Shown: positions 44,911-53,055 of the stretch, piece by piece
How positions within the stretch are numbered: position 1 is the stretch's first letter
How the letters are laid out: every line of letters begins with the position of its first letter
DNA from: DATHZQ01 sp965216945
Lineage (GTDB): Bacteria > Actinomycetota > Acidimicrobiia > Spongiisociales > UBA5794
Direction of reading: 5' to 3'
Length of the DNA: 64,000 bases
Assembly: GCA_965216945.1 (NCBI GenBank)
Contig: CBDCGU010000003.1
Location: forward strand, 1,178,001 to 1,242,000
Position numbers and translations under genes: made by a program
Notes under the pieces: model-generated
Databases searched by the model: none
What the model was told of the DNA's origin: nothing
The model's input: only the letters and a program-made list of their open reading frames with translations

Positions 44911-46119
44911 ATGATCTCGGTCGACGATACCTCGACGACGGGTTTTGGAATCGAGCATCTCCCCTACGGATCGTATTCGGTGGGGACAGCCCGAAGCCTG
45001 TGCGTCCGGATCGGCGATCACGTGCTCGACCTGCGCAGGGCCGCACAGCGCGACCTGATGCCCCAGGAATGCAACGCACCGAATCTCGATCGGTTGCTGG
45101 CGGCGGGCCGGCGACAGTGGGACGAGGTACGCACCGCGGCGCAACGGCTCGTGGGAAGCGGGCTGGATCAGGGCGAAGTCGCGGATCTCGTGCATCCCAT
45201 CGGCGAGGTCGACCTGCATTTGCCGTTCGGCGTGGCCGACTACGTCGACTTCTATTCGTCGGAGCAGCACGCTTCGAACGTTGGCCGGATGTTCCGGCCC
45301 GACGCCGAGCCGTTGCTGCCGAACTGGAGACACCTTCCGGTCGGGTACCACGGCCGCGCCGGCACGGTGGTGGTCTCGGGCACACCGATCGCCCGACCGG
45401 CCGGCCAGTGGCGTGCCGCCGACGGTTCGATCGCGTTCGGGCCGAGCCGCAAGCTCGACATCGAGCTCGAGATGGGCGTGGTGCTCGGCGGCCCGACCCA
45501 GTTGGGGAATCCGGTGCCGATCGGGGACGCCGCAGACCACATCTTCGGCATCGGTCTCCTCAACGACTGGTCGGCCCGAGACATCCAGGCGTGGGAATAC
45601 GTGCCCCTCGGACCCTTCCTCGGCAAGTCCTTCGCCACGACGTTGTCGCCGTGGATCACGCCGCTGGCGGCGCTCGAGACCGTGCGGTGCCCCGGCCCGA
45701 CCCAGGCTCCTGTGCCGGTTCCGTACCTTCGTACCGAGACGCCATGGGCGGTTGATCTGGAGCTGGAGGTGCGGATCGCGTCGCGGGCCATGCGTGACGC
45801 CGCGATCCCCGACGTCGTCGTCGCCACCGCCAACTTCAAGGAAATGTACTGGACGATGGCGCAGCAGCTCGCCCACATGACGGTAAATGGCGCAAGCGTG
45901 CGGGCGGGGGACCTCTACGCATCCGGCACCATCTCCGGCGCAGATCCGGGATCGTACGGGAGCCTCCTCGAGCTCACGTGGAACGGCCGAGACTCGATCG
46001 AGCTTCCGGACGGATCAACACGTACGTTCCTCGAAGACGGCGACCGTGTCGTGCTCTCAGGGAGAAGCGGTGCCGGCGACATCGTGTTGGGAGATGCCGC
46101 CGGCACCGTCGTGGGCTGA
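44911..46119 (+). CDS. Fumarylacetoacetase-like hydrolase
   Basis: A 402-residue protein starting at the ATG at 44911, seven bases after GGAGGAA. It has the full two-domain fumarylacetoacetase layout: an N-terminal SH3-like domain (FGIEHLPYGSYSVG) and a catalytic domain with YVDFYSSEQHASNVGRMF, LPVGYHGRAGTVVVSG, the metal ligands in DIELEMGVVL, LLNDWSARDIQAWEY, and TMAQQLAHMTVNG. In homogentisate degradation it splits fumarylacetoacetate. Here it is divergent from the meta-pathway operon and shares its operator, so it may hydrolyse a ring-cleavage product of this pathway. No homogentisate dioxygenase gene is in the window. Confidence 0.9.
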   Translation: MISVDDTSTTGFGIEHLPYGSYSVGTARSLCVRIGDHVLDLRRAAQRDLMPQECNAPNLDRLLAAGRRQWDEVRTAAQRLVGSGLDQGEVADLVHPIGEVDLHLPFGVADYVDFYSSEQHASNVGRMFRPDAEPLLPNWRHLPVGYHGRAGTVVVSGTPIARPAGQWRAADGSIAFGPSRKLDIELEMGVVLGGPTQLGNPVPIGDAADHIFGIGLLNDWSARDIQAWEYVPLGPFLGKSFATTLSPWITPLAALETVRCPGPTQAPVPVPYLRTETPWAVDLELEVRIASRAMRDAAIPDVVVATANFKEMYWTMAQQLAHMTVNGASVRAGDLYASGTISGADPGSYGSLLELTWNGRDSIELPDGSTRTFLEDGDRVVLSGRSGAGDIVLGDAAGTVVG

Positions 46120-46129
46120 AGCCGCCCGG

Positions 46130-47488
46130 CTACGACGCAACGCCGCTGGGCGCCGGATCGCCCGAGCGAGGGCGCGGCCCGTCGGAGGAGTCGTCGTGGT
46201 CCGGACGCCGGTTGCGACGCCACCGGATGACGAGCCATGCGAGGAGCGGGAGCCACAGCAACGGGATGACGATCCCGGCGAGCAGGACCGCTACGCCGCC
46301 GAGTTGCTGGACGAACTCCACGCTGGTGGAGAGCCCGTCGCCGAAGCCCGGCAGACCGCCCGGGTCGATGGCCTCGACGAACACCGAGTTCGTGCTCGAC
46401 ACGCGACGGGCGTCCAATGTCTCCCCGTCGGCGTTGACCGGAGCCGCAGTCACCCGCGTCTGGGTGCGAAGCGTGCGTTCCGGGGTGATCTCGGCGGCGA
46501 GGATGAGGAACTGGCCCGGCTCGAGGGTGGACTCCGGGTCGCCGAAGACCACGATCATGTCACCGGTCTCCAGGTCGAGCACCGTGTCGCGAACCTCGAA
46601 CTCCGCCAGCGGCATGTCGCCGACGTTGGTGATCTCGAAGCACACCGTCGCGGGGTCGCCTTCCTCGACCGACACGGTGGGATCACCGGGGCAGGATTCA
46701 CCCGCGTCGCCGTGGCCCGGGTAGGCGGTGACAGCCAGGTCGACTTGCGGACGGCTCAGCGCCTCGGTCAATGTCACCGTGATGGTGGCAAGAGCCACCT
46801 GCTCCTCGAGTGCACGGAGCTGGGCGCGCATGGTCTCGAGTTCGGTCTCCCGCTGCAGCAGCTGGCTTTCGATGGAGGCGATCACATCGATGCTCTCCGC
46901 CTCCGCAAGCAGTTGGCGAAGACGCACCACGCTCGTCTCGGAGGTCGAGATGCGGCTCTCCAAGTCGACGATCCGGTCCGTGACATCATCGGCTGCCACG
47001 TTCTGGCTCCGAACCTCGCCGAGCTCGCCCAGTGCGTCGAGCGCCTCGTGGAAGCGCGCCGGGTCCACCTTGTAGATCAGAACGCTGCTCGGCTCCGGGA
47101 GCCCGACACTCTGCTGCCCGAACAGGAAACCGCCGAGCCCCTCCACGATGCGGGTCGCTTCCGGCTCGGTCTCTGCCACATCGGTCACAGCCACCGTCAG
47201 CTGGGCGGTGAAGATGATCTGCCGAGCCGCCTGCCGCACCTGAGCGGCGACGATTTCTGCGTTGACGGCGGGCTCGGCGCCGTCCTGGATCAGGGTGCGA
47301 TCCTCTGCAGCCGCCTCGTCGAATCCAGACTCCGTCTCGGGTGCCTCGACGGCCACTCCGCTGACCATGTCGGCGCTGATCCGATCGACCCCCGCATCGT
47401 CACTCCCCCCCGAACATGCGGCCAGCACGAGCAGCAGCGCCGTACCGAACGCAGCCGCCTTCATCGAGCGTCGTGTCTTCATCCTCAT
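46130..47488 (-). CDS. DUF4349-domain lipoprotein with C-terminal membrane anchor
   Basis: A 452-residue exported protein. The start is ATG at 47488 or 47482 (MKTRRSMKAAAFGTALLLV); a lipobox LAAC follows at the end of the signal peptide. The central domain (residues about 90-230) has RQIIFTAQLTVAV, GGFLFGQQS, the paired coiled-coil RISTSETSVVRLRQLLAEAES and ALATITVTLTE, the DUF4349 pattern. A DUF11-like beta domain follows, then a helix (VAVLLAGIVIPLLWLPLLAWLV) and a basic tail. Function unknown. It ends ten bases from the convergent fumarylacetoacetase gene. Confidence 0.85.
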   Translation of the reverse strand: MRMKTRRSMKAAAFGTALLLVLAACSGGSDDAGVDRISADMVSGVAVEAPETESGFDEAAAEDRTLIQDGAEPAVNAEIVAAQVRQAARQIIFTAQLTVAVTDVAETEPEATRIVEGLGGFLFGQQSVGLPEPSSVLIYKVDPARFHEALDALGELGEVRSQNVAADDVTDRIVDLESRISTSETSVVRLRQLLAEAESIDVIASIESQLLQRETELETMRAQLRALEEQVALATITVTLTEALSRPQVDLAVTAYPGHGDAGESCPGDPTVSVEEGDPATVCFEITNVGDMPLAEFEVRDTVLDLETGDMIVVFGDPESTLEPGQFLILAAEITPERTLRTQTRVTAAPVNADGETLDARRVSSTNSVFVEAIDPGGLPGFGDGLSTSVEFVQQLGGVAVLLAGIVIPLLWLPLLAWLVIRWRRNRRPDHDDSSDGPRPRSGDPAPSGVAS

Positions 47489-47553
47489 CAACCCCCTAGG
47501 TCCTGTTCCGCCGATCCGACGCTTGACCAGCACATGCGGGTTCCCAAGAAGTG

Positions 47554-47690
47554 TTTCGATCGAGGCAGGCCTCGATCGAGCTTCTGAGGTGCGGCTGCGC
47601 CGCGCTGTCCTCGATCGTGATGACGGCGAAGCCGCCATCACGATGAACGAGGGGGAGGCGCGGAGCTTCCCCCTCGTGCTCCCCCTCCGA
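47554..47690 (+). repeat. Divergent unit 1 of the palindromic repeat family
   Basis: Opens with TCGATCGAGGC-AG-GCCTCGATCGA (47556-47579), then a GGTGCGGCT-CGCCGC module. A hairpin of different sequence from the other units follows (ATCGTGATG...CATCACGAT around a CGGCGAAGCCG core), then ACGAGGGGG. Same order of modules as units 2 and 3, different stem sequence. Confidence 0.75.
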
Positions 47691-47938
47691 TTTCGATCGA
47701 GGCAGGCCTCGATCGAGCTTTGTGACGTGCGGCTCCGCCGCCCTGTGTCCCTGGTGGGGTGCACCGCACAGGTCGCTGCACCCCACAACGAGGGGGTTCC
47801 GCAGAGCACCACCAAGCAGCATTTCGATCGAGGCAGGCCTCGATCGAGCTTGTGACGTGCGGCTCCGCCGCCCTGTGTCCCTGGTGGGGTGCACCGCACA
47901 GGTCGCTGCACCCCACAACGAGGGGGTTCCGCGGAGCT
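47691..47938 (+). repeat. Units 2 and 3: near-identical 117-bp tandem repeats
   Basis: 47691-47807 and 47822-47938 differ by one T insertion and one A/G change; a 14-base segment separates them (period 131). Each has the 11-bp inverted repeat (47693-47716, 47824-47847), a GTGCGGCTCCGCCGCC module, a hairpin with GTGGGGTGCA / TGCACCCCAC arms, and ACGAGGGGGTTCCGC. Confidence 0.9.
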
Positions 47939-48068
47939 CCACCCCCTCGAGCACCCCCGCACCCGTCCCGGAGGCTCACGCGGTTCGAGTGATGTAGGGC
48001 GACGAGCGGAGCAATGTCGCAGTGGAGGGGAGTCTGAGGGGAAGCTCCGCGCCTCCCCCTTCAACCTT

Positions 48069-48093
48069 CGTTCGGTGGCTCCGCCACCGAACG
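48069..48093. repeat. Perfect 11-bp hairpin
   Basis: CGTTCGGTGGC, loop TCC, GCCACCGAACG. It lies downstream of the iclR-type gene on the minus strand, beyond the GAAA hairpin, and could be part of a double terminator. Confidence 0.7.
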
Positions 48094-48131
48094 GAGCAAC
48101 AAACGCCGGCCCGAAGGGCCGACGACTGAAC

Positions 48132-48159
48132 TCGACCCCGAGCGAAAGCTCGGGGTCGA
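48132..48159 (-). terminator. GAAA-tetraloop hairpin after the IclR gene
   Basis: A 12-bp perfect stem (TCGACCCCGAGC / GCTCGGGGTCGA) closed by GAAA, six bases past the stop of the regulator gene. It is the likely terminator of the two-gene regulator operon. Confidence 0.75.
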
Positions 48160-48165
48160 AACCCC

Positions 48166-48933
48166 CTAGCGGCGATGCCCGAGGCGGCGGGAGGCAAGGG
48201 CGGCGGATTCGACCACGGCCGCGGCGATCTTGCCGAGAATCGGATCCATACGGGCGGCGGGCCCGGCCACGCTCATCGAAGCGACGACCGCACCATGGAT
48301 GTCCCGAATGGGTGCGGCAACGGACAGGACACCGACCTCGGACTCGTTGAGGTTGTGGGCATAGCCCTGCCTGCGGATCACCTGCAGCTCCTGACGGAGC
48401 CGCTTGTGATTCGTCACCGTCTCGGGCGTGACCTGAGGCAGCTCCCAACCGTCGAGGAGCCGGTCGAGCTCGTAATCCGACGCATAGGCCAGCAGGCACT
48501 TTCCCGTCGCCGTGCAATGTGCCCAGTTGCGTCTGCCGACATCGAGAAAGAGCCGGAGCGTGTGCGGGCTGTCGAGCCGCTCGACATAGACGACTTCCCG
48601 ACCGTCGAGCACCGCAACCTGCGTCGTCTCACCTGTGGCGTTGCGGAGTCGTTCCATCGGGGGGACCACGGCTTCATGGAGGTCGAGATGCGTGGCGACC
48701 GCAGCTCCCAGGTCGTAGACGGCGAGGCCGAGCCGGTACTTGCTGCTGTCCGGGTTCTGTTCGAGAAGGGCCTCGGCCGCCAACGTGGACACGAGTCGGT
48801 GCACGGTCGACTTGCCGAGATCGAGCCGCCGTGCCAGCTCCGACACTCCAAACTCTCGATCGCGCGAGCTGAATTGCTTGAGCAGCCGCGCGGCGTTGCG
48901 CACCGAGGAGAGGAGCTGGCGGTCGTCAGCCAT
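48166..48933 (-). CDS. IclR-family transcriptional regulator
   Basis: A 255-residue regulator starting MADDRQLLSSVRNAAR at 48933. The winged helix-turn-helix reads FGVSELARRLDLGKSTVHRLV. The effector-binding domain has YRLGLAVYDLGA, VVYVERLDSPH, the AHCTATGKCLLAY substrate-pocket stretch, GYAHNLNESEVGVLSVAAPIRD and a GAVVASMSVAGPA end. IclR members often control aromatic catabolism. Its start overlaps the stop of the upstream unknown gene by eight bases, and the shared promoter carries operator pair 2, so autoregulation is likely. Confidence 0.93.
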   Translation of the reverse strand: MADDRQLLSSVRNAARLLKQFSSRDREFGVSELARRLDLGKSTVHRLVSTLAAEALLEQNPDSSKYRLGLAVYDLGAAVATHLDLHEAVVPPMERLRNATGETTQVAVLDGREVVYVERLDSPHTLRLFLDVGRRNWAHCTATGKCLLAYASDYELDRLLDGWELPQVTPETVTNHKRLRQELQVIRRQGYAHNLNESEVGVLSVAAPIRDIHGAVVASMSVAGPAARMDPILGKIAAAVVESAALASRRLGHRR

Positions 48934-49609
48934 GCCGTTTGCCCCGCACGGCATCGAGGACGGCCCGCCGCAATTCGTCTGGAGACACGCCGGGGGCGTC
49001 GACGAGAGCCTCGACGGTCTCGTTCCAGGGGACGATCTCCCTTGCCAGCAGCGCCTGCGCCCGACGCAGCCCGGCGACGGCCGCTCCCTCCATCTCGTCG
49101 ACGAGGGCGGTGCGCCCTCCGGCGTGAGTGCGGATGGTCTCGAAGTCGCGCGCCTGGGCTCCGTGCGCGTTGGCGAGCCCCGAACCGGCATGGGTGGCGT
49201 GATGCTCGGTGAGCTGCCCCCCGGGTTGCACGACCAGGTGATAGAGATAGGTCGTCACGCCGAGAGCACGCCTCACCCGGTCGCCGGCCGCCCCCTGCTG
49301 CTCGTCGATCAGCCCCAGCGAGGGCAACACCACCGGATCGTAGAAGCGCACCGTCCACGTCAGCGGCCCCACGGCGTCCTCGGTGGCCACTTCCGGGCCC
49401 TGTGGCGGGGCGAGCGCCTCCGTGGTCGCAACGACATGGAGATTCTGCACCCCGGCGGCCACGACGGTGAAGTCCCCGGCCCGCAGCAGCGCCATACGGC
49501 CGGAGACTCCTGGTGGCTCGTGCTGGGCTCGAGCGACGTACGCCGCATGCACTGCTCGCACGTAGTCGGCCATTGCCTGACGCATGTCTTCGGGCCGCAC
49601 TGCACTCAT
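48926..49609 (-). CDS. Unrecognised 227-residue protein co-transcribed with the IclR regulator
   Basis: No signal peptide, no membrane helix and no motif I can assign. The N-terminal half (MRQAMADYVRAVHAAY, SGRMALLRAGDFTVVAAG) and central TWTVRFYDPVVLPSLGL suggest an alpha/beta fold. The C-terminal half is helical, with HHATHAGSGLANAHG and a WNETVEALV stretch. ATG at 49609; operator pair 2 begins only 20 bases upstream. It overlaps the regulator gene, so the two are co-produced. Possible roles include a ring-compound hydrolase, a sensor or an accessory factor; none is supported directly. Confidence 0.75.
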   Translation of the reverse strand: MSAVRPEDMRQAMADYVRAVHAAYVARAQHEPPGVSGRMALLRAGDFTVVAAGVQNLHVVATTEALAPPQGPEVATEDAVGPLTWTVRFYDPVVLPSLGLIDEQQGAAGDRVRRALGVTTYLYHLVVQPGGQLTEHHATHAGSGLANAHGAQARDFETIRTHAGGRTALVDEMEGAAVAGLRRAQALLAREIVPWNETVEALVDAPGVSPDELRRAVLDAVRGKRHG

Positions 49610-49628
49610 GGGTCCACAGTACCGGCTC

Positions 49629-49665
49629 GTTCCGCTATGGGGAAAGGCGTTCTCTCATGAGGGAC
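49629..49665. promoter_or_regulatory. Tandem operator pair 2 (putative IclR-type site)
   Basis: GTTCCGCTATGGGGAAA (49629-49645) and GTTCTCTCATGAGGGAC (49649-49665), start-to-start 20 bp. It lies immediately upstream of the ATG at 49609, where a bound regulator would block transcription or the leader. It fits autoregulation of the IclR operon. Confidence 0.8.
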
Positions 49666-49772
49666 GCACTTGGGGGAACGACGTCGGTGCGCTGGGACCG
49701 CACCGAGCGTCGCTCCACCCCCTCGCCGGCCACCCAACTCCCCTGGCCACGGTCTGGGTGGTCGATGAAGTC

Positions 49773-51911
49773 TCAGCGAACCTGCTCCGCGGCTTTGGCG
49801 AAGCGCGCCATCCCGAACGCCATGGCTCCGACGGCGACCACGATTGCACCGGCCATGATGAACGCCACGGACGGATCGAGTGGTGCGGACGCGGGTCCAC
49901 CCCCGATACCTGCCGATGCCACCACGGCCTCTGCTTCGACAACCTTTATCGAGCCCACCATCTCCGGGTGGATCGTGCAGATGTAGTCGTAGACGCCCGC
50001 CTCCTCGAAGACGCGGATGAAGTCCTCGCCGGGATCGACGAAGCCCGAGTCGAACTGTCCTTCGATGGTGACGGTGTGAGGCACTGCGCCGTCGTTGCGC
50101 CAGCGAACCGCTTCGCCCTCCTCGATCGTGACGGTTGCGGGCTGGAAGGCGTTGTCGATCATCTGAACGGTCCGGCGGATGTTCGGCTCGCCTTCGGCGA
50201 CCGCCGTCCCACCATCCGATCCTGCGCCGTCGGCGGCGCCCTCCGGAGCCTCGACGACCACGGCGCCACCCGGATCCTCGATCGGCTCGGTCGCCTCGGT
50301 GACGACGAGCCGGCCCGTCATCTCGGGATGCAGCGTGCACACGTAGTCGTAGGTCCCCGGTGTCGTCAGCCGGACGCCGAACGTCGCGCCGGGACTCAGG
50401 ATGCCGGAGTCGAATCCGGCGGCCGCGGAGGTGACCGTGTGAGGCAGGGCGCCGTTGTTGGCCCATCCGATGGTCTGACCCGCACTCACGGTGAGGGTCG
50501 CCGGCCGGAAGGCGTTGTCGACGATCGAGACGCTCGAGGGCCCGGCGGCACCGCCGGGTACCGGACCTCCTGGATCGGGGCCGCCTTCCTCGGGTGGCGG
50601 ATCGCCCGTCGGGGCCCCAGTGACCGTGATCGTCCCGGACATGCCCGGGTGAATCGTGCAGACGTAGTCGTACGTGCCCGGGTTCGAGAACGTCCGCCGG
50701 TACGTGTCCCCGGTGAAGAGGAAGCCCGAGTCGAATCCACCGGAGGAGGAGGTGACGGTGTGCGGCACGACACCTGTATTCGTCCAGACAACGGTGCTCC
50801 CGGTCGAAACGGTCTTGCTGGCCGGGGTGAATGCGTTGTCGACGATGGTCACGCCGCCGGTCACCGGTGGTGGCGGCGATGTACCGGGAGGTGGGTCGGG
50901 CTCCACCGGTGGGGGTGCGGGCGGCGGTGGGTCGCCCCCCGCTCCCAGCACCACCACGGTGGCCGTCATCTCGGGGTGGAGCGTGCAGAAGTAGTCATAC
51001 GTACCGGCAGTACTGAAGGTGCGGGTGTACGTGTCGCCGCCGAAGACGAACCCCGAGTCGAAGGTGCCGCCGAGATCAGTCACGGTGTGCGGCGCCGCCC
51101 CGGTGTTGCTCCATGTCACGGAGCTCCCCAACCCAACCGTGAGCACGCCGGGAGTGAATCCGAAGTCGAAGATGCTGACGTCGCCGGCGACGGGAGGTGG
51201 AGGCGGCGGTTCGGGTGCCGGCGGCGGATCGACCGGTGGTGGCGGAGGCGGTGGATCCCCGCCGTCGGACACCACGGTGATCGTCCCCGTCATGTCCGGG
51301 TGGATGATGCAGAAATAGGCGTAGGTTCCAGCCGATCCAAAGGTGCGGCTGTAGGTCGCTCCCCCACCGAAGATGCCGCTGTCGAACAACCCGTCGTTGG
51401 CCGTGACGGTGTGCTCATCCCCGTCGTTGTTCGCCCAGGTCACGGTGCCTCCGACACCGACCGTGAGCGAAGCGGGTTGGAAGCTGCGATCGACGATGTT
51501 CACGTCGCCGGCCGCAGGAGGAGGTGGCGGTGGCTCACCGGGATCCGGCGGCGGGGTGTCGGCGGCGACGGTGATCGTGCCGTGATACGCCGTGTTGTCC
51601 TCGTCTTTGTCGTCGATGTACGTGTACACGCCTTCGATCGCAAAGTTGAACGTGAACGACTGGCCGGCTTCGAGATTGCCGCTGTCGAACTCCTCAGGGC
51701 CTGTTTCGGACCGCATCCGGTGTCGCTCGTCGTCGTTGTTCTGCCAGGTGACGTTCGTTCCCGGCGCCACGGTCAGGTCCTTGGGGGACAACTCGGCACC
51801 GATCGACACGATCTCCTCGGCGGCGACGGCCGTCGCCAGCGGCGAAACGACGGCGAGCAGCGCCACCGCCGCACCAACCCGCAGGATCCGCGACCATCGC
51901 TCACGACTCAT
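49773..51911 (-). CDS. Exported protein with six cupredoxin domains
   Basis: A 712-residue protein. A signal peptide (1-31) precedes six plastocyanin-like domains joined by long Pro/Gly linkers; a C-terminal helix (AFIMAGAIVVAVGAMAFGMA) anchors it. Domains 2-6 each have the type-1 copper set: His in HTVT and Cys-x-x-His-Pro-x-Met (CIIHPDM, CTLHPEM, CTIHPGM, CTLHPEM, CTIHPEM). Domain 1 lacks the Cys-His-Met end (YTYIDDKDED) and is probably copper-free. It would be an extracytoplasmic copper or electron-transfer protein. It lies between two operator pairs but need not belong to the pathway. Confidence 0.9.
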   Translation of the reverse strand: MSRERWSRILRVGAAVALLAVVSPLATAVAAEEIVSIGAELSPKDLTVAPGTNVTWQNNDDERHRMRSETGPEEFDSGNLEAGQSFTFNFAIEGVYTYIDDKDEDNTAYHGTITVAADTPPPDPGEPPPPPPAAGDVNIVDRSFQPASLTVGVGGTVTWANNDGDEHTVTANDGLFDSGIFGGGATYSRTFGSAGTYAYFCIIHPDMTGTITVVSDGGDPPPPPPPVDPPPAPEPPPPPPVAGDVSIFDFGFTPGVLTVGLGSSVTWSNTGAAPHTVTDLGGTFDSGFVFGGDTYTRTFSTAGTYDYFCTLHPEMTATVVVLGAGGDPPPPAPPPVEPDPPPGTSPPPPVTGGVTIVDNAFTPASKTVSTGSTVVWTNTGVVPHTVTSSSGGFDSGFLFTGDTYRRTFSNPGTYDYVCTIHPGMSGTITVTGAPTGDPPPEEGGPDPGGPVPGGAAGPSSVSIVDNAFRPATLTVSAGQTIGWANNGALPHTVTSAAAGFDSGILSPGATFGVRLTTPGTYDYVCTLHPEMTGRLVVTEATEPIEDPGGAVVVEAPEGAADGAGSDGGTAVAEGEPNIRRTVQMIDNAFQPATVTIEEGEAVRWRNDGAVPHTVTIEGQFDSGFVDPGEDFIRVFEEAGVYDYICTIHPEMVGSIKVVEAEAVVASAGIGGGPASAPLDPSVAFIMAGAIVVAVGAMAFGMARFAKAAEQVR

Positions 51912-52053
51912 CGACCTTCTCCTTCGGGCGTGGGCTCACAGCGCAACGATGACGCAGACCCCCCTAGGCCGATGTCCGATGGGAGCTAATCGGGCGTTAA
52001 CAGGGTGCGGGCCTCGCCGCACCCGCACGGATCGGTTCGCCTGGTGCAAGCTC

Positions 52054-52090
52054 GTTCCCTCATGCGGGACACCGTGCCACATCGGGGAAC
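52054..52090. promoter_or_regulatory. Tandem operator pair 3 (putative IclR-type site)
   Basis: GTTCCCTCATGCGGGAC (52054-52070) and GTGCCACATCGGGGAAC (52074-52090), start-to-start 20 bp. It lies 57 bases before the ATG of the first extradiol dioxygenase and heads the seven-gene plus-strand operon. Confidence 0.8.
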
Positions 52091-52146
52091 GGCGCCGGTA
52101 GGGTCGGCGGCGAGATGCCAGCCGTCACAAATGGGTGTTCGTCCTG

Positions 52147-53055
52147 ATGGGAATCCTCCGCCTCGGCCACGTCGACATCACCGTTCCCGACCTGGATCTG
52201 GCGACGGCGTACTACACCGAAGTGATGGGGATGCTGGAGGTCGAGCGCACCGCCGACCAGGTGTTCTTCAAGTGTTGGGACGAGGAGGACCACCACTCGC
52301 TCGCAGTGCGGTACGACCCGCGAGTGGGCATCGATCGTTTCGCGTTCAAGGTCGAGCACGAGGACGACCTGGCCGCACTCGAGGACAGCGTCGAGACCTA
52401 CGGATACGCCGTCACGCGCATCAGCGACGGCGAGTCGGTCGGTCAGGGTGAGTCGATCCGGTTCGAGACGCCGTCCGGCCACGAGATGGAGCTCGTCCAC
52501 GAGGTCGAAGTCGTCGGCGGGCTCCTGCCCAAGGTCAATCCGGATCCCGTTCCGATGGGGCTCAAGGGCATCGCACCGCCCCGCATGGACCACCTGCTCG
52601 TCACGGCCGAAGAGGTCCCCGAGGCGTCGAAGTTCTACATGGACGTCCTCGGATTTCGTCTCACCGAACAGCTTCTGGACGGCGACGGCCAACAGATCGG
52701 CACGTGGATGGAGCGCTCACACTCGCCACACGACCTCGCGGTGGTCACAGGGCTCAATGGAGGACTGCATCACTTCGCCTACTGGCTCGACGATTGGGAT
52801 CACGTGCGAAAGGCGGCGGACATCCTCGCCTACAACGCCATCCAGATCGACGTGGGACCGACCCGCCACGGCATCACCCGTGGCAACACCATCTACTTCT
52901 TCGACCCCATGGGCACCCGCAACGAGGTGTTCACCGGCGGCTACCGCCCCGACCCGGACTTCCCGACCATCACTTGGACCGAGGACAACATCGGCAAGGC
53001 GATCTTCTACTACGAGGGTGAGCTCAACGACCGCTTCATGAGGATGCACACATGA
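52147..53055 (+). CDS. Catechol 2,3-dioxygenase-like extradiol dioxygenase 1
   Basis: A 302-residue two-domain VOC-fold dioxygenase of class I. ATG at 52147 (MGILRLGHVDITVPD) matches the start of its paralogue; a GTG four codons upstream is in frame. The iron ligands are His149 (RMDHLL), the His208/His209 pair (GLHHFAYW) and Glu260 (NEVFTGG), all in the second domain. The C-terminus (IFYYEGELND) is typical of metapyrocatechases. It would open a catechol between C2 and C3 to a hydroxymuconate semialdehyde, feeding the dehydrogenase at 41454. Operator pair 3 is just upstream. Confidence 0.93.
   Translation: MGILRLGHVDITVPDLDLATAYYTEVMGMLEVERTADQVFFKCWDEEDHHSLAVRYDPRVGIDRFAFKVEHEDDLAALEDSVETYGYAVTRISDGESVGQGESIRFETPSGHEMELVHEVEVVGGLLPKVNPDPVPMGLKGIAPPRMDHLLVTAEEVPEASKFYMDVLGFRLTEQLLDGDGQQIGTWMERSHSPHDLAVVTGLNGGLHHFAYWLDDWDHVRKAADILAYNAIQIDVGPTRHGITRGNTIYFFDPMGTRNEVFTGGYRPDPDFPTITWTEDNIGKAIFYYEGELNDRFMRMHT

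Larger units (their letters stand above)
47489..48165. repeat. Non-coding repeat cluster between the DUF4349 and IclR genes
   Basis: About 680 bases without a credible gene. It contains three units of a palindrome-led repeat (47554-47690, 47691-47807, 47822-47938). An inverted 23-bp duplication of a GGGGGAGGCGCGGAGCTTCC-type sequence (47650-47672 and 48038-48060) follows. A perfect 11-bp hairpin lies at 48069-48093 and a GAAA-loop hairpin at 48132-48159. Apparent open frames here merely follow the repeats on both strands. Confidence 0.85.

Noticed and set aside
47554..47938. Possible CRISPR array
   Set aside because: Only three units, the repeats are over 100 bp, intervening segments are repeat-derived or 14 bases long, and no cas genes are nearby.
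47489..48000. Several open frames with repeated peptides on both strands
   Set aside because: They arise because the repeat units are multiples compatible with open frames in GC-rich DNA. The repeated peptide simply translates the palindromes, with no start signals.
46130..48517. Extension of the DUF4349 gene upstream to 48517
   Set aside because: The frame happens to stay open through the repeat cluster and into the IclR gene; the signal peptide and lipobox begin only at 47488/47482.
48926..49609. Assignment of the unknown protein to a known aromatic-pathway hydrolase family
   Set aside because: No catalytic serine elbow, HxH metal motif or other hydrolase signature could be placed, so no function is claimed.
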